54,631 bases of DNA from Selenomonadales bacterium UBA7018 (GCA_002448305.1 DJWY01000017.1:55044-109674); one strand, 5' to 3'; positions 40,143-49,120 are shown, numbered from the stretch's first letter. The notes: generated by a model from the letters alone, not told the origin. Program-made: numbers and translations.

Positions 40143-42005
40143 TCAATCAAGAAAATCTTTAAGTTTTTTCGAGCGTGCAGGGTGGCGAAGTTTGCGCAAC
40201 GCCTTAGCCTCAATTTGTCTGATTCTTTCGCGGGTGACGTTGAAACTTTTGCCGACTTCTTCGAGAGTTCTTGCTCTGCCGTCTTCAAGCCCGAATCTTA
40301 GCCGCAGAACATTTTTTTCACGCGGCGTCAAAGTTCCTAGAACGTCTTCTAATTGTTCTTTCAGCAACATGAATGACGCGGCGTCGGCGGGCGCGGGTGC
40401 GTCTTGGTCTTCTATGAAGTCGCCCAAATGCGAATCATCTTCTTCGCCAACTGGCGTCTCCAACGAAACTGGTTCTTGCGCAATTTTTTTGATTTCGCGC
40501 ACGCGCTCTACCGGCACTTCCAATTCTACGGCAATTTCTTCGTCGGTAGGTTCGCGGCCATTTTTCTGCAGAAGATTGCGCGAAACTCTAATCAATTTGT
40601 TAATCGTCTCGACCATGTGAACCGGAATTCTAATTGTGCGCGCTTGGTCGGCGATTGCCCGCGTTATCGCTTGCCTAATCCACCACGTCGCGTAAGTTGA
40701 AAATTTGTAGCCCTTGCGGTAGTCGAATTTTTCTACAGCCTTAATCAAGCCCAAATTGCCTTCCTGAATCAAATCAAGGAAGAGCATACCGCGCCCGACA
40801 TACCTTTTGGCGATTGAAACAACGAGGCGCAGATTAGCTTCAGCAAGTTCTTTTTGTGCCGATTCTGCATCTTGTATTCGTTCCTGATGTTTCTTCTTAG
40901 CGCGCTCAAATTCGTCGTCGTCGGGATAATCTTTCTTTTGTGGAGCCGGAGGTAATTCCATACGCATTGCGAGAATTTTTTCTTCTTCCGCCGTCAAAAG
41001 GGGCACGCGCCCAATTTCCTTTAAGTACATGCGGACGGGGTCATCAATTGAAACGCTATCGGGGATATTGAAATCGGCTTCAACGGGCGTTTTAATTGAT
41101 TCGGAATCATCTTCAGTCGGATTTTCGGGCGGCTCTATCGGACTAAATTCCTGTTCTAACGTTGAACTTTCTCCAGTTAATTCGGCGTCAACATTTTCCG
41201 TTGCCGTTACGTCGTCTAGGTCGTTTTCTTCTTCGACAATTTCTATGCCTTCTCGTTGTAAGCTACTTAAAACTTCGTCAATTTCGTCAGCATCAGTTGC
41301 TATGCCTTGACTTTGAAGAATTTTTTCTAAATCAGCCCAAGTCAATTTCCCGCCGGCTTGCTTACTTTTTTTCGTCAGGAGCAAAATTGTTTGTTCCATA
41401 GGAGCCTTAGGGGGATTTGCGCCAGACTCGTCGATAAAAGCTTCGGCGTCTTTATCATAGCTTGCGTCGGGTTCATCGGCTGGAGTTTCAATTTTTTTAG
41501 ACGCGACTTTACTTTTTTTAGTAGGACTTGCGCTAGATTTATCGGTTGGCGTTTCAACCTTTTTAGCCTTAGACTTATCCTTTTTAGCGGGAGTAGTTTT
41601 AATTTCTTCGGTTGGGTTTTCGACTTTTTTAGGCGCGGCATCATCTTTTTCAGCAGCGTTGAGTTCGTCGGTTGGCGTTTCTGACGCAGATTCATCTTTT
41701 TGAACTTCAATTCCTTTGCGTTTGCAGATTCTTAAAACTCTATCAATTTCCGCCTCGTCGGTCATGCCTTGACTTTGAATAATCATTTCAAAATCGCCCC
41801 AAATTAAGTTCCCGCCGCTTTTCTTACTCCACATCTTAATAAGCTCGATTGTTTCTGTCAGGCGGTCTTTAGCGGCTTTTTTCGCGGCGTCCGCATTGAG
41901 TTCGTCGGTTGGTGTTTCGGGTGCGGAATTTTCATTTTGATTTACCGACAGGCTGCCGCTCAAATCGCTTTTATTCGGCTCGACAGTTTTATTTTCTTCT
42001 GCCAT
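40143..42005 (-). CDS. rpoD: Primary sigma factor RpoD with two region 1.1-like domains
   Basis: 620-residue housekeeping sigma factor. The C-terminal half is standard: region 1.2 DDPVRMYLKEIGRVPLL near 335, 2.x GNLGLIKAVEKFDYRKGYKFSTYATWWIRQAI, 3 and 4.2 TLEEVGKSFNVTRERIRQIE. The N-terminal third is unusual. Residues 50-101 and 203-256 are two copies of a region 1.1-like fold (WGDFEMIIQSQG...GIEV and WADLEKILQSQG...GIEI), joined by a Lys/Thr/Pro/Ala-rich linker with repeated ETPTDELNA, ETPTDKSSA and ETPADEPDA. Region 1.1 normally occurs once and masks the DNA-binding regions. It follows dnaG by 15 bp. Confidence 0.95.
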   Translation of the reverse strand: MAEENKTVEPNKSDLSGSLSVNQNENSAPETPTDELNADAAKKAAKDRLTETIELIKMWSKKSGGNLIWGDFEMIIQSQGMTDEAEIDRVLRICKRKGIEVQKDESASETPTDELNAAEKDDAAPKKVENPTEEIKTTPAKKDKSKAKKVETPTDKSSASPTKKSKVASKKIETPADEPDASYDKDAEAFIDESGANPPKAPMEQTILLLTKKSKQAGGKLTWADLEKILQSQGIATDADEIDEVLSSLQREGIEIVEEENDLDDVTATENVDAELTGESSTLEQEFSPIEPPENPTEDDSESIKTPVEADFNIPDSVSIDDPVRMYLKEIGRVPLLTAEEEKILAMRMELPPAPQKKDYPDDDEFERAKKKHQERIQDAESAQKELAEANLRLVVSIAKRYVGRGMLFLDLIQEGNLGLIKAVEKFDYRKGYKFSTYATWWIRQAITRAIADQARTIRIPVHMVETINKLIRVSRNLLQKNGREPTDEEIAVELEVPVERVREIKKIAQEPVSLETPVGEEDDSHLGDFIEDQDAPAPADAASFMLLKEQLEDVLGTLTPREKNVLRLRFGLEDGRARTLEEVGKSFNVTRERIRQIEAKALRKLRHPARSKKLKDFLD

Positions 42006-42019
42006 ATATGCAGCCTCCT

Positions 42020-43822
42020 TTACACTTTTTTTAAACTATCCATTTTAAATTTAACATTAAGCGACTCATTAATTTTTTTTCTATAGGATTCTTCGTCGCT
42101 GGAAATATATTCGTCAGCTTGCGCGAGAAGATTTTTGTATTTTTTTCTGAGTACGGCGCGGTGTAAAATGTCTACCGCGTCGCAAAAGAATTTAACTTCT
42201 TTTGCGCGGGGGTCATCCGAACCGCTTAGCAATATTCGCGAAAGTTCCGTATTTGCCGCCTCGCTCAATTCATTTGCCGCACTGATTTTATCAAGCCGCC
42301 GTCCCTCTTCCCTGCAAATTTCAAAGCGTTTTAGTATTTCCTGTTGTGTTTCCGTAAAGAATTCTCGCGGCACCGTCACCAAAACATAATCGAGCGGGTC
42401 TTCATCATACCAGAGCATTCGCAAAATTGTTTCGCATGCCTCTTTGACTGAGCGGTCTTGATTATTTAGCGGCTTCACTTTCACGGGCGAAAGTTTTTCG
42501 TCTTGTTCACTTGACGAAATTTTTTCCCATTCGTCGATAATCGTTTGTTCGTCCAAAAGGAGTGCCGCCGCGATTTTTTTCTTATACTCGGTGCGCAGGG
42601 CGTTACTTTTGATATTGGCGATGACCGGGAGAATTTCGCGCAACGCCGCCAATTTTCCAGGAGTTATCGAAGTATCTGCGCGGGCAAGGACGTAATTCAT
42701 GCGGTAATCAATTAGCGTTTCCGCATTTTTTATTAGTTCGTCGAAAGCTGGCTTGCCATGTTTGCGAATAAATTCGTCGGGGTCTTTACCGTCGGGAACT
42801 TTGACGATAAAAACATTTGCGCCCGCGCCCTGAACAATCGGTAAAGCACGGAGCGTAGCGCGTTGCCCTGCCTCGTCGGAATCGTAGCAGAAAATAATTT
42901 TCCTAGCGTACTTTAGAATAAGTTTCGCGTGTTCGGGCGTGAAAGCGGTACCAAGCGTCGCAACGACATTTTTAACACCCGCGCTGAATAGCGAAATTGC
43001 GTCCATGTAACCTTCAACGACAATAGCCGCGCCCGCCGTACTTATCGCACGATTTGACTTGTCCAGCCCGAAAAGCAAACTCCGCTTGTTAAAAATTTCG
43101 GTCTCCGGCGTGTTGAGATATTTTGGTTGCGTATCGTCCGCGCTTGCAAGAATTCTTCCGCCAAAGCCGACCGTATGTCCGAAAACGTCATTAATCGGAA
43201 TCATTACGCGGGCGCGAAATCTGTCGTAGAAGCCGGGAGAATTTTTACGCCTGACAATTAGTCCAGCCTTTTCGATTTGTTCGGGAGAAAATCCTCGCCG
43301 CGTGAGATTCGTCAAGAGATTTTCCCAATCGTCGGTCGCGTAGCCAAGCTTGAAAGTTTCAATCGTCTCTGCACTTATTCCCCGCGCCAAAAGATATTTC
43401 CTGCCAATTTCGCCGCGAGCAGTCTTGATTAAACATTCGTGATAAAAATCCTGCGCCAGTTCGTTGACTTTGTATAAAGATTTTTCTTCGCGGCGGCGGC
43501 GTTCTTCTTCGGGCGTAGTTTTCTTTTCGGGCAAGTCGATACCTAATCGCTGAGCCTGAAGTTTAATCGCCTCAAAATAGGTTATATTTTCAATGAGCGA
43601 AAGGAACTTGAAGACATTGCCGCCGGCATGACAACCGAAGCAATAAAAAAATCCTTTGTCGGGGCTGATAGTGAACGAAGCTGTTTTTTCATTGTGGAAG
43701 GGACAACAGCCCCAATAACGCCCGCCCTTTTGCGTGAGCGTCACGTAGCGCGACACGACCGAATAAATATCCGTCCGCTCGCTTACTCGTTCAATGAATT
43801 CATCTAACTCCGCACTTCCCAA
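42020..43822 (-). CDS. dnaG: DNA primase
   Basis: 600-residue primase that makes RNA primers at the replication fork. The N-terminal CHC2 zinc finger is visible in CCPFHNEKTASFTISPDKGF and FYCFGCHAGG. The TOPRIM core has VVEGYMDAISL and FCYDSDEAGQRA with the metal-binding acidic residues; the C-terminal third is the helical helicase-binding region and is less conserved. Followed by rpoD, the usual macromolecular-synthesis operon of Firmicutes. Confidence 0.96.
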   Translation of the reverse strand: MGSAELDEFIERVSERTDIYSVVSRYVTLTQKGGRYWGCCPFHNEKTASFTISPDKGFFYCFGCHAGGNVFKFLSLIENITYFEAIKLQAQRLGIDLPEKKTTPEEERRRREEKSLYKVNELAQDFYHECLIKTARGEIGRKYLLARGISAETIETFKLGYATDDWENLLTNLTRRGFSPEQIEKAGLIVRRKNSPGFYDRFRARVMIPINDVFGHTVGFGGRILASADDTQPKYLNTPETEIFNKRSLLFGLDKSNRAISTAGAAIVVEGYMDAISLFSAGVKNVVATLGTAFTPEHAKLILKYARKIIFCYDSDEAGQRATLRALPIVQGAGANVFIVKVPDGKDPDEFIRKHGKPAFDELIKNAETLIDYRMNYVLARADTSITPGKLAALREILPVIANIKSNALRTEYKKKIAAALLLDEQTIIDEWEKISSSEQDEKLSPVKVKPLNNQDRSVKEACETILRMLWYDEDPLDYVLVTVPREFFTETQQEILKRFEICREEGRRLDKISAANELSEAANTELSRILLSGSDDPRAKEVKFFCDAVDILHRAVLRKKYKNLLAQADEYISSDEESYRKKINESLNVKFKMDSLKKV

Positions 43823-43900
43823 CTTTTTTCAACCTCCGTTGGCTTTTATATTCCCTGCGTCTTTCAAATTTCCTTTTTGCCGCTTGACATTTTTGAAAAT

Positions 43901-43934
43901 AAAAAATCCCCGCGAAGTTTATCTTCAGCAGGGA
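43901..43934 (-). terminator. Terminator of lysA
   Basis: TCCCTGC-GAAG-loop-CTTCGCGGGGA on the minus strand followed by six T, between lysA and dnaG. Confidence 0.75.
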
Positions 43935-43945
43935 CGATTGATTTT

Positions 43946-45250
43946 TCATTTCGTATTTAATTTAAGTCTAGCGTTCGGGAAATTCAGCGTGGCAAAATAA
44001 TCGTTCAGCGTTTCGGCGCGGCGAATCATCTCAACTGCGCCATTTTCCCTAATCAAAAGTTCAGCACTGCGAAGCTTTCCGTTATAGTTAAAGCCCATAG
44101 CGTGTCCGTGCGCGCCGGTGTCGTGGATAATCAAAATGTCGCCCACGTCGATTTTCGGAAGGTGGCGGTCAATCGCGAATTTGTCATTATTTTCGCAAAG
44201 CGAGCCGGTCACGTCATAAATTTCATCGCAGGGCGCATTTTCCTTGCCCAAAATCGTAATGTGGTGATAAGCGTCGTAAAGCGCGGGGCGCATTAAATCT
44301 GACATGCAGGAATCAAGCCCAATGTAATTTTTATAGGTATTCTTTTTGTGCAGGACGGTCGAGACAAGCCAGCCCGCTGAACCCGTCATAGCGCGCCCGC
44401 TCTCCATTGCAAGGCGGACATTGCCTAAGCCGTTCGGAACTAAAATTTCGTGGAAAAGTTTCTTAATGCCGTCGCCGACCATTTTTAAATCAACGGGCAA
44501 TTCGTCGGGGCGATAGGGAATGCCAAGCCCGCCGCCCAAATTTATGAACTCAAAAGTTATGCCGAGCTGATTTTTAATCTTAGCGGCAAGTTCAAACATA
44601 ATCCGCGCCGTGTAAATGAAAGTCGACGCCTTGCGCTCATTGGAAGCAATCATGGTATGCAAGCCAAAGCGTTTAATGCCCTTATCGCGACAGATTTTAT
44701 ACGCCGCAAAAATTTGCTCGCGGGTGAGTCCGTATTTGGCTTCAGCGGGACGCCCGATAATTTCGTTACCGTCGTTCATAATATCGGCGGGATTGTAGCG
44801 AAAAGAAATAATTTCGGGCAACCGCGCAGATTTTTCAAGAAAATCAATGTGGGTAATGTCGTCGAGATTAATAATCGCGCCGAGTTCGAGAGCTTTGCGA
44901 AATTCTTCAGCGGGCGTATCGTTGGAAGTCAGAATAATTTTTTCGCCGGTGACGCCAGCCGCCGCGCTTATAAAAAGTTCAGCAATGGAACTGCAATCGG
45001 TGCCGGCTCCGTCGCGTGCTAAAATTTCGACGATATATGGATTGGGCGTCGCTTTAATTGCGAAGTGCTCGCGGAATTCTGGTGCCCAAGCAAAAGCCTC
45101 ACGCAATTTTCTAAAGTTGTTGCGGATAGTTTTTTCGTCGTAAATGTGAAACGGCGTCGGAAATTTTTTTATAACTTCGCGAAGTTCGTTTTCAGTCAAT
45201 GGAAAATTTTTAGGCGTTTGAAAAATTTCTGCGTGGTTTTCGTTAGTCAT
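43946..45250 (-). CDS. lysA: Diaminopimelate decarboxylase family enzyme
   Basis: 434-residue fold-III PLP decarboxylase, last step of lysine synthesis. The start at 45250 follows GGAGGG. PLP Lys66 is in HFAIKATPNPYI; HTMIASNERK and FINLGGGLGIPY are the barrel signatures; VTGSLCENNDKFA and HDTGAHGHAMGFNYNGKLR carry the dimer-interface Cys and substrate contacts. The GAHGHAMGFNYN text differs from the usual GAYGFSMASNYN, so a related specificity cannot be excluded. AGGAATTA-type repeats lie just upstream. Confidence 0.88.
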   Translation of the reverse strand: MTNENHAEIFQTPKNFPLTENELREVIKKFPTPFHIYDEKTIRNNFRKLREAFAWAPEFREHFAIKATPNPYIVEILARDGAGTDCSSIAELFISAAAGVTGEKIILTSNDTPAEEFRKALELGAIINLDDITHIDFLEKSARLPEIISFRYNPADIMNDGNEIIGRPAEAKYGLTREQIFAAYKICRDKGIKRFGLHTMIASNERKASTFIYTARIMFELAAKIKNQLGITFEFINLGGGLGIPYRPDELPVDLKMVGDGIKKLFHEILVPNGLGNVRLAMESGRAMTGSAGWLVSTVLHKKNTYKNYIGLDSCMSDLMRPALYDAYHHITILGKENAPCDEIYDVTGSLCENNDKFAIDRHLPKIDVGDILIIHDTGAHGHAMGFNYNGKLRSAELLIRENGAVEMIRRAETLNDYFATLNFPNARLKLNTK

Positions 45251-45269
45251 TGGAATCCCTCCGAAATTC

Positions 45270-45293
45270 AATTAGGAATTAGGAATTGGAATG
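45270..45293. repeat. AGGAATTA repeat upstream of lysA
   Basis: AATTAGGAATTAGGAATTGG, one arm of the repeat family seen at 22997 and 30804, lying about 20 bp before the lysA start on the opposite strand. No matching right arm is evident nearby. Confidence 0.55.
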
Positions 45294-45376
45294 AAAAAAT
45301 CCTCCCTTTTCCCATTTCCCTTTTTCTTGTATACTTTATTCATAGATTATAACAAAAAATTTGCGAGGTGACTAAC

Positions 45377-46171
45377 TTGATTTTGAAAATTTTAATCGAG
45401 AACACAAAACCGAAAGGTTCAAAACTGATTGCCGAGCATGGGCTAAGTATTTTTGTTGAGACCGCGCGGACGAAATTTATATTTGATTGCGGGCACACGG
45501 GCGCGGCGTTCGATAACGCGAAAGTTTTGGGCGTCGACCTGCGCGGGATAAAATTTGCAGTGCTTAGCCATTCACACTACGACCACGCGGGCGGCTTCCC
45601 TAAGCTTTTGGACGTTGCTCCGGTTGAGAAAATTTATACGGGCGAAAACTTTTGGCAGGAAAAATTTTCCAAAACTGATGACGGCTTTAAGTATCGCGGT
45701 TGCGGCTTTGATGAAAAGTTTTTAGCGGGCAGGAATATTGCGCAAGAAATTTGCCGCGACGTTTTGGAGTTGGAAGAAAATATTTGGCTGGTCGGAAATT
45801 TCAAGCGGCGTTATGACTTCGAGACGATACTGGAAAAATTTGTGCGCGGCGATAAAAAAAATCCCGACGACTTTAGCGACGAGATAATTTTAGTTTTGCG
45901 CGAGGGCGACGGGCTAGCGATTGTGACAGCTTGCGCCCATTCCGGCATTTTGAATATTGTTGCCGACGTTGGCGAAAGATTTTCCCTGCCGATTAATTCA
46001 GTGATAGGCGGCTTGCATTTGACCGGCGCGACGCAGGAAAGAATCTCACGCACACTTGCCGAGCTGAAAGTTTTGGGCGTAAAAAAAATTCTGCCGTGTC
46101 ATTGTTCGGGTGAAGAATTCATGAACAATTTCAGCGACAGAATCACGACCGGTTCCGTTATAAAAATTTAA
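45377..46171 (+). CDS. MBL-fold metallohydrolase
   Basis: 264-residue metallo-beta-lactamase-fold protein with the metal-binding signature HSHYDHAGG near residue 70, a second His in ACAHSGILNI near 190, and GGLHLTGA and LPCHCSGEEF near the end. This pattern matches the group annotated as 7,8-dihydropterin-6-methyl-4-(beta-D-ribofuranosyl)aminobenzene-phosphate synthase-like; the substrate in bacteria is unclear. A TTG at 45377 is preferred because GAGG lies 8 nt upstream; a GTG at 45368 would overlap that site. It is a lone plus-strand gene among minus-strand genes. Confidence 0.85.
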   Translation: MILKILIENTKPKGSKLIAEHGLSIFVETARTKFIFDCGHTGAAFDNAKVLGVDLRGIKFAVLSHSHYDHAGGFPKLLDVAPVEKIYTGENFWQEKFSKTDDGFKYRGCGFDEKFLAGRNIAQEICRDVLELEENIWLVGNFKRRYDFETILEKFVRGDKKNPDDFSDEIILVLREGDGLAIVTACAHSGILNIVADVGERFSLPINSVIGGLHLTGATQERISRTLAELKVLGVKKILPCHCSGEEFMNNFSDRITTGSVIKI

Positions 46172-46276
46172 ACTGTTGCTTCTTCTACGACCTTCGGGCG
46201 GCGAGTTACTTTTAAAAAGTAACCAAACAGAAAGTGCGCTGCAACTTTTCGACTTGTCAAAGTAATCGCCGCGCCA
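46172..46276 (+). repeat. Duplicated ribH 3' end plus inverted copy 4 of the dispersed element
   Basis: 46172-46203 read on the minus strand encodes RRPKVVEEATV and a stop, nearly the same as the real ribH end RRPKVVEETVS at 46299. Next, on the plus strand, the hairpin GTTACTTTT-A-AAAAGTAAC (46205-46223) is followed by AAACAG, CAACTTTTCGACTTG and ATCGCCGCGCC, matching the minus-strand reading of copies 1-3. So the element again follows a gene end in the direction of transcription. 46172-46298 holds no gene. Confidence 0.65.
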
Positions 46277-46298
46277 TAACTTTTTCCCGCTTAAAAAT

Positions 46299-46835
46299 TT
46301 AGGAAACTGTCTCTTCTACGACCTTCGGACGCCGACCTCTCCTTTTGGGCGCGTCGGAATTTTTTTCACCTTTAGATATAGTTTTCATAAGATTAGCCAT
46401 TTCCATAGCCGAAATTGCCGCGTCGAATCCCTTGTTGCCCGATTTAGTTCCGGCGCGCTCAATCGCCTGCTGAATATTTTCCGTAGTGACGATGCCGAAA
46501 ATCGTCGGGACGCCGCTTTGAAGTCCGACTTGCGCAATGCCCTTTGAAACTTCGTTGCAAACGTAATCGTAATGAGTGGTCGCGCCGCGAATAACCGCGC
46601 CAAGACAAATTATCGCGTCGTATTTTTTAAGCGACGCCAATTTTTTTGCCACAACCGGAATTTCAAACGCGCCCGGCACCCAAACAACCGAAATATTTTC
46701 TTCGGGCGTCTCGTTACGTTTAAGCGCGTCAAGTGCGCCGTCTAAAAGTTTGCTCGTGATAAAGCTGTTAAAACGCGCCACAACAACCGCGAATTTAAAA
46801 TGCTTGCCAGTGATGTTACCTTCGTAAATGTTCAT
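46299..46835 (-). CDS. ribH: 6,7-dimethyl-8-ribityllumazine synthase with a basic tail
   Basis: 178-residue penultimate enzyme of riboflavin synthesis. VVARFNSFITSKLLDGALDAL, VPGAFEIPVVAKKLA, LGAVIRGATTHYDYVCNEV and FGIVTTENIQQAIERAG are diagnostic. Typical length is about 155; the extra C-terminal 22 residues are basic, with RRGRRPKVVEE resembling an AT-hook. Its start overlaps the ribBA stop by 4 bp, so the two are translationally coupled. A copy of the tail sequence is found downstream. Confidence 0.96.
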   Translation of the reverse strand: MNIYEGNITGKHFKFAVVVARFNSFITSKLLDGALDALKRNETPEENISVVWVPGAFEIPVVAKKLASLKKYDAIICLGAVIRGATTHYDYVCNEVSKGIAQVGLQSGVPTIFGIVTTENIQQAIERAGTKSGNKGFDAAISAMEMANLMKTISKGEKNSDAPKRRGRRPKVVEETVS

Positions 46836-48043
46836 TTTGTTTCCTCCTTGTCGAATACATGCCCCATTTTAACTTTTTTGACCGTCAGATATTTTTTATC
46901 AAATTTTGTCGGCGCAATGACTATCGGGACGCGCTCTGTTATCTTCAAGCCGTGCCCTTCAAGCCCTGCGCGTTTTGACGGATTATTTGTCAGCAATCTT
47001 ATCGTCGTAAGTCCTAAGTCAGATAAAATTTGCGCTCCAATGCCGTAGTCGCGCAGGTCTGGTTTAAAGCCCAACAAAATATTTGCCTCGACGGTATCTT
47101 TTCCTTCGTCCTGCAGTGCATACGCCCGAATTTTATTCGCAAGCCCTATGCCGCGCCCTTCCTGCCGCATGTAAAGCAAAACGCCTTCGCCCGCCGCGTC
47201 GATTTTCCTAAGAGCCGTTGCAAGTTGGTCGCCGCAATCGCAACGCAAACTCCCTAGCGCGTCGCCCGTCAAGCACTCCGAATGCACGCGCACTAAAACA
47301 TTTTGTTTGCCCGCAACGTCGCCTTTGACAACCGCCAGATGACATTTTCCGTCAATCGTGCTTTCGTAAGCTTTCAAGCGAAAACGTCCGTATTTGCTCG
47401 GAAAATCAACGTCAGCTATCATCTTAACAAATTTTTCGTTGTGCTTGCGATACTCAATCAGCGAACGGACGGTTATAATGTTCAGCCCGTGCCGCGTCGC
47501 AAATTTTTTAAGCTTTTCAGTGCGCATCATGTGCCCGTCGTCGTCCATAACCTCGCAACACAATCCGGCGGGATAAAAACCGGCAAGCCGCGCTAAATCG
47601 GTTGTGGCTTCAGTATGACCAGCGCGACGCAAAACGCCGCCTTCAACCGAACGCAACGGGAAGACGTGACCAGGTTTTCTGAAAGTCGACGGCTTAGAAT
47701 TTTTATCCAAAAGCATTTTAATTGTATGGCAGCGTTCATAGGCTGAAATTCCAGTGTCTGTGTCGTAAGCGTCAATCGAAACCGTGAATGCCGTCTCGTG
47801 GTTGTCGGTATTATTTGAAACCATTTGCCCAATTCCCAATTCGTCAAGCCGCTTGCCGTCAATGGGCGTGCAGATTAAACCTTTGGCATAAGTCGCCATA
47901 AAATTTATATCAGCGGGCGTGACGGTCTCGGCGGCAATGATTAAATCGCCTTCGTTCTCGCGGTCTTCATCGTCGATTACAACAACCATTTTCCCGCGCC
48001 GTATATCTTCAATAGCCTGCTCAACTGTCGCAAATTCGCTCAT
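46832..48043 (-). CDS. ribBA: Bifunctional 3,4-DHBP synthase / GTP cyclohydrolase II
   Basis: 403 residues catalysing both entry reactions of riboflavin synthesis. The RibB half (1-205) has VVIDDEDRENEGDLI, the KPGHVFPLRSVEGGVLRRAGHTEA loop and ICEVMDDDG-like CCEVMDDDGHM. The RibA half has the zinc Cys set in RVHSECLTGDALGSLRCDCG and the RQEGRGIGL motif, then DLRDYGIGAQIL and TNNPSKRAGL. It is 15 bp after ribE and overlaps ribH. Confidence 0.97.
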   Translation of the reverse strand: MSEFATVEQAIEDIRRGKMVVVIDDEDRENEGDLIIAAETVTPADINFMATYAKGLICTPIDGKRLDELGIGQMVSNNTDNHETAFTVSIDAYDTDTGISAYERCHTIKMLLDKNSKPSTFRKPGHVFPLRSVEGGVLRRAGHTEATTDLARLAGFYPAGLCCEVMDDDGHMMRTEKLKKFATRHGLNIITVRSLIEYRKHNEKFVKMIADVDFPSKYGRFRLKAYESTIDGKCHLAVVKGDVAGKQNVLVRVHSECLTGDALGSLRCDCGDQLATALRKIDAAGEGVLLYMRQEGRGIGLANKIRAYALQDEGKDTVEANILLGFKPDLRDYGIGAQILSDLGLTTIRLLTNNPSKRAGLEGHGLKITERVPIVIAPTKFDKKYLTVKKVKMGHVFDKEETK

Positions 48044-48058
48044 ATATCTCCCTCCTTA

Positions 48059-48673
48059 TCATAAAAATCCATTTTCAAGCAAGAAATCTTCGGTTATATC
48101 CGATTTTGTCTTAAAATTAGTCAATCGCTCAACGTATTTAGCTAAAATATCGGTCTCAATGTTGACGAGCGAGCCGACGCGCTTAAATTTAAAATTTGTG
48201 ACTTCGCGAGTATGCGGAATCATTGAAACGGAAAAATTATTCGCGCCGGCATCGACGACCGTTAAGCTTATTCCGTCAAGCGCAACGGAACCTTTCGCGG
48301 CAATCTGTCTAAGCAAAAAACTTTCCGCCGCAACATTTATCAAAAGGGCGTTACCTTCCGCGACGATTTTTTTTATTTTCCCGACGCCGTCAATATGCCC
48401 GCTGACAATGTGCCCGCCAAGCCTGTCGCCGACTTTTAAAGCGCGTTCCAAGTTAAAATTTTTATCCGCAAGCGAAGTTTTTCTTAAAGTTTCGGGCATA
48501 ACGTCCGCCGCAAAGAAATTTTCGCCGAAATCGACGACCGTTAAGCAAATGCCATTTGTTGAAATGCTGTCGCCAATTTTTATATCCGACAAGATTTTTT
48601 CGCAAGAAATTTCGATTTTTCCGCCGTCAAAACTCTTAAGCCGCCCGATTTCTTCAATTATTCCGGTAAACAT
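48059..48673 (-). CDS. ribE: Riboflavin synthase (alpha chain)
   Basis: 204-residue lumazine dismutase built from two similar barrels. MFTGIIEEIG at the start and the two SGHIDG / NGICLTV and LDGISLTVVDAG motifs show the repeat. The ATG at 48673 follows GGAGGATAAA; this RBS lies directly after the terminator stem of the FMN riboswitch. First gene of the ribE-ribBA-ribH unit. Confidence 0.97.
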   Translation of the reverse strand: MFTGIIEEIGRLKSFDGGKIEISCEKILSDIKIGDSISTNGICLTVVDFGENFFAADVMPETLRKTSLADKNFNLERALKVGDRLGGHIVSGHIDGVGKIKKIVAEGNALLINVAAESFLLRQIAAKGSVALDGISLTVVDAGANNFSVSMIPHTREVTNFKFKRVGSLVNIETDILAKYVERLTNFKTKSDITEDFLLENGFL

Positions 48674-48683
48674 TTTATCCTCC

Positions 48684-48719
48684 AAAAAAATTTAACCGCC
48701 CTTAAAACTTCGGGCGGGA
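48684..48719 (-). terminator. Expression-platform terminator of the FMN riboswitch
   Basis: Minus strand CCGCCC and GGGCGG pair around GAAGTTTTAA, followed by TTAAATTTTTTT that ends next to the ribE RBS. It lies about 20 nt after the aptamer. Confidence 0.85.
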
Positions 48720-48740
48720 TAATTCAATTTATTTAAAACT

Positions 48741-48845
48741 TTCTCGTCCGGACTTTAACCGTCGGTCTCGGAATTTCACCGAATCTGCCCAAAAAGCTCG
48801 CGGACTATCACCGCCGGTGGAGATTTTCGCTCCGCCCCAAGTTTA
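48741..48845 (-). promoter_or_regulatory. FMN riboswitch (RFN element)
   Basis: The minus strand carries the conserved RFN blocks in order: GGGGCGG, CTCCACCGGCGGTGATAG, GAGC with GGCAGATTCGGTG, and GACGGTTAAAGTCCGGACGAG. With FMN bound the downstream terminator should form and shut off ribE-ribBA-ribH. It sits after ribD and two inserted genes, so ribD is not under its direct control unless another switch lies elsewhere. Confidence 0.95.
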
Positions 48846-48856
48846 CAAATAAAATA

Positions 48857-49120
48857 TCACTTTTTTTTTACGCTGTCAATTTTTAATCGCTCACAAACTT
48901 CGCGATTCATATTATAAAACTCTTCCCGACTAATTTTTCCAGCTAAAAATTTCTCATAATAGGCGTCGACATTGCAGAAAATCGGTCGCTGGGAATAAAT
49001 TTCGCATAAATTATCTTTTAAATGCTTGCAAACGCCGTCGCCCCTGTCCAATTCGCTCGATAAACTCGAAAAACGAATATTTTTACAGCACAATCCGCAT
49101 TTATCACAAGGAAAATTCAA
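48857..49120 (-). CDS. YkgJ-family cysteine-cluster protein
   Basis: 87-residue protein with FPCDKCGLCCKNIRF at the N-terminus, and further Cys in VCKHLKDNLCEIY and IFCNVD. This is the CxxCxxCC...C pattern of the YkgJ/Fe-S (zinc or iron chelating) family, function unknown. It overlaps the preceding gene by 17 bp. It lies between that gene and the riboswitch, which starts 12 bp after its stop. Confidence 0.85.
   Translation of the reverse strand: MNFPCDKCGLCCKNIRFSSLSSELDRGDGVCKHLKDNLCEIYSQRPIFCNVDAYYEKFLAGKISREEFYNMNREVCERLKIDSVKKK

Noticed and set aside
47919..48695. A 258-codon plus-strand frame over ribE and ribBA
   Set aside because: Antisense shadow of two clearly coding minus-strand genes.
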